Assembly: GCA_015490875.1 (NCBI GenBank)
Contig: WFWZ01000151.1
Coordinates: 1-38,728 of the forward strand
Length of the DNA: 38,728 nucleotides
Origin: Planctomycetaceae bacterium
GTDB lineage: Bacteria > Planctomycetota > Planctomycetia > Pirellulales > Pirellulaceae
Direction: 5' to 3'
Each line of letters starts with the position of its first letter. Position 1 is the stretch's first letter. A model generated the notes under the pieces. The model searched no databases. It was not told the origin of the DNA and saw only the letters and a program-made list of their open reading frames with translations. The position numbers and the translations under genes are program-made. Positions 16,392 through 26,000 of the stretch are shown piece by piece.

Positions 16392-16745
16392 TGGAGAAGA
16401 GACCATGCCCCTAGTTGGGCGATTATACCCGCTTTGAATGACGCGTTGCAACCGTTTTTTTCGGTTCTTCCGGCGCCGTCTCTTAGACGACCTCGGAGGA
16501 GCAGAATCCGATTCTCGTGCGACAGGGGGGGCGGCGTAGGGTGGGATCCCGGCATACGCCGTGGCCTAGTATGCCTCGGTCGCTGGTTGTGACCCCGATC
16601 CGCAGGTTTTCCGCAAAACGACACGCGTGCCGCGGAAAAGTGGCCGCCTTACGGCCGTGGTCATCGTAGGTTTTTCCACGGCGAGCCTCGTCGGCGTGTC
16701 GGAGACGTGTCGTATCGGGTGCGCAACGGAGCAGGGCAGACACCG
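16392..16745. other. Dyad-rich intergenic region between the divergent regulator and kinase genes
   Basis: This 354-bp gap holds no gene. It contains the regulator promoter and several dyads: AACCG-T7-CGGTT at 16450-16466, GGCATA-N13-TATGCC at 16551-16575, TTTTCCGC-N17-GCGGAAAA at 16607-16639, and GGCCG-N5-CGGCC at 16642-16656. No good promoter for the kinase stands out. The dyads are candidate operator sites for the FixJ-like regulator or another factor. Confidence 0.5.
16422..16451 (-). promoter_or_regulatory. Promoter of the response regulator gene
   Basis: On the minus strand TTGCAA (16451-16446) and a perfect TATAAT (16427-16422) are separated by 18 nt. Transcription would start near 16415, about 24 nt before the ATG at 16391 and about 40 nt before the GTG at 16376. 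Confidence 0.6.
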
Positions 16746-18524
16746 ATGGAATCAGACTATCCCTTATCATCCTTTTCTCTGGTGGAAAGCGAACGACCAG
16801 ACACGACGCATCTTTGCGTGTTGGTCGTCGACAAGGATGGTTCAGTCCATCGTGCCGTGGACCGAGCGCTGATGGGGATGTCTTGCGAGTGTGATACGAC
16901 TCCGCCCTTGCCGCTTGAAGAAGCCTCCCGCGAGGAATCCTCGTACCGGGTCGGGGTCGACCACTGCGAGAGCTCCACGGAGGCGAGGGAGAAAGTCCAA
17001 GAGGCGGCAGCCGCAGGTCACCCCTACAGAATCGCTTTCGTCGGGGTTCCAGCGGCACCAAGTGCCGAGGATCTACCGGCTATCGAGCGGCTATGGGAAG
17101 TTGACCCGGACATCTATGTCGTCCTGTGCGCGTCAGGCTTCGATGCAACATCCTTTCATGTCACAGAAAGGCTCTCTCAGCCCGGCCGATGGCTTCCCAT
17201 ACGAAAGCCGATCGACGTTGTTGAAGTTCGCCAGCTTGTAACCGTTCTTGCACAATGGTGGACGACGAAGCGGGAACTTCAATCAGAAACTACGCGGTTA
17301 CGTCAATCGGCATCTGTGGCAACCCAGCTCGCCCGCCGGGAAATCGAACAGCGCGAGCAGTCCGAGCGGCAGCTCCAAGAACAAGAAGACCGCATCCGGC
17401 AGCTTCAGCGACTCGATGCGATGGGTGTTGTCACAGGGCAGGTTGCTCACGAATTCAACAACCTGTTGCAGGTGATCCAGAGTTACGTTTCGTTTCCGCT
17501 TGAAATCCTTCCGCCGGCCACGTCGGTGGCTGCCGACCTGCAGACAGCGTTGCGAGCCGTGCGGCGCGCCACGGAACTTACGGGAAAGCTACTCAAGTTC
17601 GGTCGCCGCAAACGTCTCCGCAGGCACCCGATCTCCTTGAATCAGCTCGTGCGTTCGTTTGTCAAGACGTGGGAACCGTTACTGGGCACGCACATCGAGA
17701 TTCGGACATCTCTGGAAGCCGTTCCCGCGACGGTCGACGCCGATCCAGACCTGCTTGAGCAGGTTTTGACCAACTTGTGTCTCAATGCGCGAGATGCCAT
17801 GCCGGAAGGGGGTTGGATCGAGATCGCCACGCGCCACAGCGGTCACGCAGAAGACGGTTCGCCGCGAACCGTCGAATTGCGGATGACGGACACGGGGACC
17901 GGCATGGATGAAGCCACTTGCCGCAGGATCTTCGATCCGTTTTTCACGACCAAGGGTGTCGGCAAAGGGACGGGGCTCGGGCTGGCGGTGGCATATGGCA
18001 TCATTCAGGAGCACGAAGGGGAGATCGATGTGGAGTCGGAACCGGGTGTGGGAACGACCTTCCGCATCCAGCTTCCACTCGTTGCCCAGCCGGAAGGGCC
18101 GTGCCATCGTCCCGCCCGGCACGCGACCGTACCAACCCGTGAGCTCCAGGGATTTGGAGAGAAAATCTTGATTGCCGAAGACGAGCCGACGATCCGGGAC
18201 GTCCTCGTCCGCATTTTCGAGTCTCGCGGGTTTGCTCCGGTGGCGGCGGCCAACGGCCACGAGGCATGGGAGCTTTTCGACCGTTATCGCTCGATGTGGG
18301 ACTTGGTGATCCTCGACGAACGGATGCCCGGCCAGAACGGTGGCGACGTCATCGCCAAGATCCGCCAGGTGGCTCCTGACACTCCCATTCTGCTCTGCAC
18401 CGGATACGACATGAGAGCCGAGGAAGACGAGTGGCTCAGAATTGTCGCCAAACCGTTCGAAACGCGAGATCTCCTCGAAGCGGCTGCTTACTTCCTCGAA
18501 AAACCTCATCTCGCGGGAACGTAG
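16746..18524 (+). CDS. Hybrid sensor histidine kinase with a degenerate N-terminal receiver and an intact C-terminal receiver
   Basis: A soluble hybrid histidine kinase of 592 residues from the ATG at 16746 (GGAG lies upstream; a start at 16707 would add 13). Residues of about 20-165 look like a receiver domain (LVVDKDGSVHRAV, then RLWEVDPDIYVVLCASGF, then IRKPIDVVEVRQL), but the phospho-acceptor position reads IAFVGVPAAPS, without Asp. A coiled coil rich in Glu, Gln and Arg follows (about 170-220). The dimerisation domain carries the phospho-accepting His in HEFNNLLQ (H235). The ATPase domain has NLCLNARDAMP, DTGTGMD, FDPFFTTKG and GTGLGLAVAYGI. The C-terminal receiver has the acidic AEDEP and the phospho-Asp in ILDERMPG (D524). 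No membrane segment is seen, so it senses something in the cytoplasm. It is divergent from the FixJ-like regulator, its likely partner. Confidence 0.93.
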   Translation: MESDYPLSSFSLVESERPDTTHLCVLVVDKDGSVHRAVDRALMGMSCECDTTPPLPLEEASREESSYRVGVDHCESSTEAREKVQEAAAAGHPYRIAFVGVPAAPSAEDLPAIERLWEVDPDIYVVLCASGFDATSFHVTERLSQPGRWLPIRKPIDVVEVRQLVTVLAQWWTTKRELQSETTRLRQSASVATQLARREIEQREQSERQLQEQEDRIRQLQRLDAMGVVTGQVAHEFNNLLQVIQSYVSFPLEILPPATSVAADLQTALRAVRRATELTGKLLKFGRRKRLRRHPISLNQLVRSFVKTWEPLLGTHIEIRTSLEAVPATVDADPDLLEQVLTNLCLNARDAMPEGGWIEIATRHSGHAEDGSPRTVELRMTDTGTGMDEATCRRIFDPFFTTKGVGKGTGLGLAVAYGIIQEHEGEIDVESEPGVGTTFRIQLPLVAQPEGPCHRPARHATVPTRELQGFGEKILIAEDEPTIRDVLVRIFESRGFAPVAAANGHEAWELFDRYRSMWDLVILDERMPGQNGGDVIAKIRQVAPDTPILLCTGYDMRAEEDEWLRIVAKPFETRDLLEAAAYFLEKPHLAGT

Positions 18525-18540
18525 CGGCGCCTCTAGACTT

Positions 18541-18586
18541 GGGAACTACCCGTGACGGCGGCTCGCCCACGGGACAACGTGTTCCC
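18541..18586 (+). other. Two-part stem-loop directly upstream of ffh
   Basis: Outer arms GGGAAC (18541-18546) and GTTCCC (18581-18586) enclose inner arms CCCGTG (18549-18554) and CACGGG (18568-18573). All twelve pairs are perfect, separated by small internal loops. The right arm ends two nt before the AGGAG ribosome site at 18588-18592, so folding could affect translation of ffh. There is no T-run. Confidence 0.5.
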
Positions 18587-18604
18587 TAGGAGATCAGGTC
18601 TGCC

Positions 18605-20086
18605 ATGTTCGAATCTCTTCAGGAAGGCCTCCAATCCGCACTAAAGACGCTGCGCGGGAAGGGCAAGCTTACTGAAGCCAATATGCGCGAGGGCTTGAAG
18701 CTTGTCGAGCAGTCACTGCTCGAGGCTGACGTCAGCTTCCCGGTGGTGCGGGAGTTCATGCGTGAGGTCACCAAAAAGGCGCTTGGCCAGCGCGTTCTCA
18801 ATTCGCTCGACCCCAGCCAGCAACTCGTCGGCATCGTCTATGACGAGCTCGTGCGGATTCTCGGGCCGGTAGACCCTTCGTTGCATCTAACCAAGGACGT
18901 CAACGTCCTGATGATGTGCGGCCTGCAGGGATCGGGAAAAACGACCACCTGCGGCAAGTTGGCCAAGCTACTCCTGGAAGAAGGCGTCCAGCCGATGCTC
19001 GTCGCCGCCGACTTGCAGCGCCCGGCTGCCATCGACCAGCTCCATGTGCTGGGTGAGCAACTGGGGGTCCCCGTTTACTCGCGCCGCGACACCAAGGATC
19101 CCGTCACGGTCTGCCGAGATGCCGTGGCGCAGGCTCGTAAGGACAAAGTCCGCGTCGTGATTCTGGACACGGCAGGACGGCTGGCCATCGACCAAGAACT
19201 CATGGATGAGCTCTCCCGCATCGACCGTGAGGTCGCTCCCGACCAGGTCTATCTCGTCGTCGACGGCATGACAGGTCAAGATGCCGTCAACAGTGCCAAG
19301 GCTTTCAACGACGCCCTCGAACTCGACGGCGTCATAATGACCAAACTCGATGGCGATGCGCGCGGCGGTGCTCTTCTGTCGGTCAAGTTCATCACGGGTG
19401 TTCCCATCAAGTTCATCGGTACCGGCGAGCAACTTACGGCGCTCGAACAGTTCTATCCCGACGGAATGGCCAGCCGAATCCTGGGCCTCGGCGACATCCG
19501 ACAACTCGTAACCGAAGCTCGCCGCATCGTCGACGAGAAGGAACAAGCGAAACTCGAGGAAAAACTTCGCGAAGGCAAATTCACGCTCGAGGATTTCAAG
19601 ACTCAGTTCCAGAAGCTGAGCCAACCGGGGCTCATGCAAAAGATGCTGGGGTTGATGCCCGGCATGGGCGAGATCCAGAAACTGATGGCCAACGAGGACA
19701 GCGACGGCGAAATGCGCAGGATCATCGGTATCATCGACGCGATGACGCCTCAGGAGCGCGCCGAGCCGAAGATCATCGACGCATCGCGCCGCCGCCGGAT
19801 CGCGCGAGGTGCCGGCGTTGAGCCTCAAGCGGTGAACGAACTCATCAAACAATTCGAAATGATCAGCCCGATCATGCAGCAACTTGCCGGAAAGGGATTG
19901 GGCGGACGACTCCAGGCCATCCGCGAACTCCAGCAAAGCGGCATGTTCGATCCCGGAGCCCAACTCCAAGTCAAGAAGAAGGGAACCGGACGGCGACTCT
20001 CGCCCAAGGAAAGAGCCAAACTCAAGAAGATGCGCGAGAAAGAACGCCGGCGTAAAAAACGCCAGCAGCGTCAGGGGAAGGGTTAA
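18605..20086 (+). CDS. ffh: Signal recognition particle protein Ffh
   Basis: Ffh is the SRP54 GTPase that binds 4.5S RNA and the signal sequences of nascent membrane proteins, delivering ribosomes to FtsY and SecYEG. The ATG at 18605 gives 493 residues. The N domain is helical (about 1-90). The G domain has the P-loop GLQGSGKTTTCGKLAK (about 101), DTAGRLA (about 190) and the specificity motif TKLDGDARGG (about 245). The Met-rich M domain (about 325-440) has MQKMLGLMPGMGE and RRRRIARGAGV, the RNA- and signal-binding part. The C terminus is a very basic Lys/Arg tail, longer than in E. coli (453 residues). The adjacent stem-loop may regulate it. Its stop is 12 nt from the end of the convergent giant gene. 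Confidence 0.98.
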   Translation: MFESLQEGLQSALKTLRGKGKLTEANMREGLKLVEQSLLEADVSFPVVREFMREVTKKALGQRVLNSLDPSQQLVGIVYDELVRILGPVDPSLHLTKDVNVLMMCGLQGSGKTTTCGKLAKLLLEEGVQPMLVAADLQRPAAIDQLHVLGEQLGVPVYSRRDTKDPVTVCRDAVAQARKDKVRVVILDTAGRLAIDQELMDELSRIDREVAPDQVYLVVDGMTGQDAVNSAKAFNDALELDGVIMTKLDGDARGGALLSVKFITGVPIKFIGTGEQLTALEQFYPDGMASRILGLGDIRQLVTEARRIVDEKEQAKLEEKLREGKFTLEDFKTQFQKLSQPGLMQKMLGLMPGMGEIQKLMANEDSDGEMRRIIGIIDAMTPQERAEPKIIDASRRRRIARGAGVEPQAVNELIKQFEMISPIMQQLAGKGLGGRLQAIRELQQSGMFDPGAQLQVKKKGTGRRLSPKERAKLKKMREKERRRKKRQQRQGKG

Positions 20087-20098
20087 GAGGAGGCAGCA

Positions 20099-23000
20099 CT
20101 ACAGAACGTCCCACTCCTCGTCGTCGTCGCGGTCCTCAAGGATGTCGTCCAAGGCGGCGAAAAACCAGTCCCGTCCTTTCTCCCCTTTGACGATGTCCTG
20201 GACGCCGTCGTCGAAGACGGTGACCTTCGGAAGAAGTTTTGGGCTCGTTCCCGTTCGAAGGCTGGCGACTCGGGCTTGGTACGTATCCTTCTTGGTCCAT
20301 TTTTCCAGGATCTCGTCGAGGGCCTGCGCGTTCTCGTCGAAATTCGTATAGCCGGCGATCACCATGTCGTCGCCTCGCTCTCCCTCCAGTTCATCCGCCC
20401 CGCGACCACCGATCAAGAGGTCATCACCTCGCCCGCCTTCGATTTCGTCGTCCCCGTCACCGCCGACCACGATATCGTTTCCTTTGCCGCCCTCCACCTT
20501 GTCGCTTCCCGCTCCAGCCAAAATCACGTCGTTTCCATCATCTCCGTCGATCCGATCGTCACCGTCCCCGGCGGTCACACGGTCATCGCCTTCTCCCGCA
20601 TGGATCCGGTTGTCGCCGTCACCGGCATCGATCAGATCGTTCCCATGGCCGCCCGAGATGCGGTCGTCTCCGGCGCCGGCCGTGATCGAGTCGTCACCCT
20701 CGCCGGCCCAGATCCGGTTGTCACCGTCTCCGGCGTCGATCACGTCGTCGCCTCGGTCGCTCCAAATCTTGTCTGCTCCAGCCCCCAGAGTAATCGTGTC
20801 ATCGCCCCGGCCACTCCAGACGCGGTTGTTTCCGCTGAGATCGACGATCGTGTCATCGCCCTCTCCGGTAAATAGGTAGTCATTCCCGTCGCCGCCATCG
20901 ATGTAGCTCTGCAAAGCCCGGCTATGGATGTCGTCGTTTCCAGCTCCAGCGAAGATGCTCACCGGTACCTTGATCGTCGAGTGATGTTTCGGCCCTCCGA
21001 TGTAGGCGCGGTCGGCGCCGTCCAGCAGCCAGGCAGAGATGGATTTCACCTGGTCCGCCTTGAACGCAACCTTGTGAGGCTCGAGAAAACTGGCCTTGAC
21101 CTCGATTTTGTCCTTGTGCCGCCTGATGAAGACAATGTCTCTCTTCGGAGTACCGACGATGACGAGCTCGCCATTCTTCAAGGCGACTCCTGTCCGGTAC
21201 GTCTCGGTGACCGCCTGGTCGGCACCTCCGTCGTCGTCCTGGACCACGAGCGCCACCTGATAAACGCCCGCCTCCGCGTAGGTGTGGCGAGCCGAGAGCG
21301 TCCCCGAGCCGCTGCCCTGGTTGAGCGTGATACCGCCCGATGTCGTGCTCCGAGTTCCATCGCCCCAGTCGATCACGGCAGTGTGCGTGTCGAGCAGGCC
21401 GACATCGGAAAACGCAGCCGAGACAGAGACTTCCCGGTTGCTGCCGCCGGCAGGTTCCACGGCGAACGAGTCGATGACGGGCGAAACGTTGAGCACTGTG
21501 ACTTCCAAAGTACCGATCGTCTGCCCACCGTCGTCGTCGGAGACGCGAATGCCGACGGCAAAAGTCCCGTCATCGGGAAACGTCCAGTCGAAGACGCCGG
21601 TGGAATTGCGAGCGTCGAAGGTACCGTTGTTGTCGAAGTCGACTTCGTACGTGAGCGGGTCGTTCGCCCCGCCGGGATCGGAAGCGAGCACCGTGAGTGA
21701 GAACGGTCCGTTCTCCGTAACGCGGCGGTTGACGTCGGCACGGTCGATCGTCGGATCGGCATTCGCCACGTCGACTCGGAGACGGGCGGTCGCCGATGAT
21801 CCGTCTTCGTCGGTGACGCGTACGTTGACGAAATAGACGCCGTCTTCACCATAGACATGCTGTGCCGTCGGCGAAGCCGTTTGGATTTCGAAGAGGCCGT
21901 CGTCGTCGAAATCGAACTCGTACGTCAGCCGTCCCTCGGGAGCCGAGTCGCTCGCGTCGACACGAACGACCGCCGGCGACCCTTCGACGGTGGCGACGTT
22001 CTGCAGGGCGACTGCGGAAATCGTCGGAGCGACGTTGTTGACGGTCACATCGAGCGTACGAACGTCGGAGAGCCCTCCATCGTCGTCGCGCACGCGCATG
22101 GCAACCGTGAACGTTCCCGCCGCGGGGAACACGTGTGGGACGACCCCGTCGCTGTCAGCCACTTCGAATTGGCCGTTGTTGTCGAAATCGAACTCGTAGG
22201 TCAACACATCTGCGGAAGCCGGATCGGAAGCCTGGACCGTGAAGGTAACGGGCGACCCGTCGTCGACCGGACCATCGTGGGCGACGCTGTCGATCACCGG
22301 CGCTACGTTTCGGACCTCGACGAACCAGGGTGTGACGATCGACTCGACTCCCTGCGTGTCGTCGCGCGCGGTGGCCGTGATGCGCACGAGCCCATTGTCG
22401 GCATACGCGTGCGTCGCTTCGGTTGCCGTGCCGGCGACCGTTTCCGTCTTCCCGTCGCCCCAATCGATGATCCATTGATCAATGACGATTCCGCCGGGAT
22501 TCTGCAACTGAAGCGTATAGACGGAACCCTCGTCCACACTTTCTTCCCCAACGATGGCTGGCCGTTCGACGACGGTGACAACGATATCCGCCGTGTATGG
22601 ACCTCCATCTTCATCGAATGCCTCGATAGCAATCGTGTTGTTGCCGACGCGATCATCGGCGTAGACGTGCGTGACCGTCGCGTCGTTCGCCTCGAACGTC
22701 TCGAGTTCCGAGCCGTCTCCCCAGTCGATCGTCCACTGGGTGATCGTGTCGTCTCCCGGATCGGAGGCGGTAAGGTTCAGCGTCACCGGGCGACCCGCCG
22801 CAACCGGGGACGGAGAGGCAATGACGTTCAACACGGGCGCCACATTGGCGACCGAAATCGTCGTGGAACTGATGTCATACTCTTCCGCCTCGCTCGTGAC
22901 TTTCAGGGCGATCGGGTAATCTCCATCGTCGTCGATTCCAAACGCGGCCAGATCCGACCATTCCAGCGAAACCGACTCGCCGACTCGATCTCCGAACGTG

Positions 23001-26000
23001 CCGTCTCCGTCGATGTCCCACTCGAACAGCGCATTGGGGAATAACTGCGGATCCTTGACAGTTCCAGCCAGCGACACACCTTGACCTTCAGTCGTCGTGT
23101 ACGGTCCGCCGGAATCCGGCTGCGGCACCGTGATCGCGGCGAGGTTTTCGATGTCGACGTAGGAGACGCGAGCGCGCCCCAGCGCCTGGATGTTGCCTTC
23201 GGGCACGACGGGATTGGATGAAGGATCCAAGGCGAGGCCGGCCGCATCGTACAACAATCGGTCGAAGGGAGCGGGCGGGTTGTTCGACGGACTACCTCCA
23301 TCGATCGAAACGTCCCCGAACAATTCGTCAGCCGCCACGCGAATGGTATCGGCACCGTCGCCGGCATCGATCGTCGTCAACGAGCCAGTGTTGGTACTCC
23401 AAACAAAGACCCGATCGTCTCCGGCGCCCATGCGGAAGACAGGCTCCGCGCCGACCGCTACGCTGCGAATCTCCAGCGTATCGTTGCCGTCGAGTGCCGG
23501 AGCGCTCGAGCTTCCCAGGTCGACAAACATCGGCGCCGCTGTGCCTGGAGCCGTGTTCAGCACGACGACCTGGTCCGAGCCCCCTTCCGTCCGCACGGTG
23601 AGCGGGATCCGCACATCGCGGATACTGACTTGATCGAACGCGTTGGCCGAGGCGACTTCCAAAGTCGCGACGGCGTCGTCGTACTCCATCTCGTAGCGCG
23701 GCGACTCGACAGAGCGGAACGTCAAACCAAACACCGTAAGCGCATTGAGGGTGGCCGGCGAGGCCGTGTCGTCGGTGATCTCGAGAGTCCAAACGCCATT
23801 GGCGTCCTCGCCGAGGAAACGGTCGAGAGAGCCTTCCGGTCGGAACCGCCCGCGGAAGGGCGCGCTGCCGCCAGCGATGCTGGCATAGGCCTGGTCATCC
23901 AACGTCGTGGCGACGAGGTTGTCACCTGTGCCCCCGACGTCCGTGAAGAGTTCGACGCGCGTTCCAGAAGGGCTGGTCAAGAAGACGTCGAGATCCTCCA
24001 CATTGTCATGCACGATATAGAGGAGCACATCGACATCGTCGATCTCGCTGGGTCCGTCGTTGATCGTCAGCGTGGACGTAATCGTGCCTTGAGACGGAAT
24101 GATCTTGCCGACATCCGGACTGAATGTCGGCTGCACGGCTCGGAAAGACGAGATACCTCCTTGGTTCAACGAGTCACCCAAGTTGGCCGTATAGACGATC
24201 GTGCCGCTGACATTGCCGGCGAGTTCCGTCGGCGCGGCGAGTCCGGTCACGCCCTTCGAGCCGTTGCGCAGCCGCTGGACGTAGACCAGCTTCCCGGAGA
24301 CGGGATCGCGAGCGAAGACGACGATCGTGTTGTCTTCTTCGCCGGCGACGTAGACCAGGCCGTCGTCTCCGCTGACCAACACGTCGCTGAGTCCCCGCAT
24401 GCCGAGCACGCCATCCTCGCCGTTGCGGATGGTTTGGATCTCCGTCAGCACACCGGTCGCCGGATCGCGGCTGAAGACCGAAAGAGTCGCGCCCGCGCGG
24501 CTGCCCACGTAGACGAACCGGTCGTCGCCACTGACCGCGATCGAATCGGGATCGGACAACGCGACATCTCCGACGCTCGTGTATTGGTAATTCGCAGCGT
24601 CAGTCCGCTGCCAGATTCGGATCTGATCCGCATCGGGATCGGTCCAGTAAAGGAAATCGCCGTCGGACGTCACGGCCAGGTCGGCCCCCGTCGCGTCGAT
24701 GTCGGCCTTCCTCGCCAATGTCCCGTCGCTCGCGTTGAAGCTGACGACGGCACTCTTGGTGGTACCGACGAGGTAGATCGTCGAGCCGCCCGGGCCCACT
24801 TGGACAAGTCGAGGAGTTCCAATCGCGACGCTCGAGAGACGGTCCGACATCTGCAACAGCGTGTTGCTGCCTCGCCGAAATCCGGTCAGTGAGGAGCGGC
24901 CGGCAGTTTCCGAGGGCGCGGCGACGAAGACGGTATCCCCATCGACGCTCACGTCGATGTCGACTGCGCCACGCAGCCCGACGACTCCACCCGACCCCTG
25001 CCAAAGCACCGAATACGGTTGGCCGAGCCGCGTCATGTCGATCAGCGCGCCGACCGTCGGACTGACGGCATACACTCGGTTCTTCCGTCGATCGGGCAGC
25101 TCGTCGTCGGTCCCGTACGCGATCGCCTGGATGCTCGGAATGAGCCGCGTCGGATTGGAACCATTGGTCACAGTCTGCATCAGCACTGGAGCGTTCGGCT
25201 GCGTGATGTCGAAGACGCGGATTCCATCACCGACTGGAACGAATAACAGCGGCAGCGACGGGTGCAGCTCGATCCGACCGGTGGATTCGGAGCCGAGCGG
25301 GATATCTTGGCGGGTGACGAGCCGGCGACTGTTGGACAAGATGCGGAAATGCACGAGGGTCCGACCTACCCCGTTGGTATCCTTCAAGACCACATAAAGT
25401 CGTTTGTTGTCGGAGCTGAGTCGAATGTCGCTGGACGACTCGGCGACGCCGGGCAAGGAAATTGTCTGCTGGGGAGCCCACCCCGAGAAGCCGGGTATGC
25501 GACGGAAGAGTTGCAGAGTCGGATTGGGGCCTTTTTTCGAGACATAGTAGAAAGTTGTCGAGTCGAGATACTTCACGGCGCCGGGTGCGAGCGTCGTCGA
25601 AAGAACCTTTTCCGTGCCAAGGATACCGCTGCTGGAACTGATCGGCCTGGTCTCGAGGGTGGCACGGTTGGTTCCAACTTCCGTGCGGCTGATCAACATT
25701 TCCTGGCCGTCGGGTCGGATGTCCAAGTCGACGGCGTATCCGTAGTCGTCGTATTCGATCCATGAGGTCGTCAGTTTGGGAAAGCCCGGATAGGAGCGTT
25801 CGAACTGGTGCATGAGGACGGCAGGAAGCACGTTGGTCGATCGGTTGCCTCGAACGGCCTGATAGACGCGCACCTTGCCGGAAGGAAGTTGGACTACGTC
25901 GAGCGCATCGGATTGACCATAGCCGAACCGGGCTTCGGCGCCCCCCGCTCCTTTCACCAGTTTGAGCGATCCGCTGGCGCGCCGCTGAAAGCTGAAAAAC

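Noticed and set aside
20350-20955. Regular short repeats that could be taken for a CRISPR array
   Set aside because: The unit is 27 bp, in frame, encodes the RTX nonapeptide, and has no spacers. No cas genes are present.
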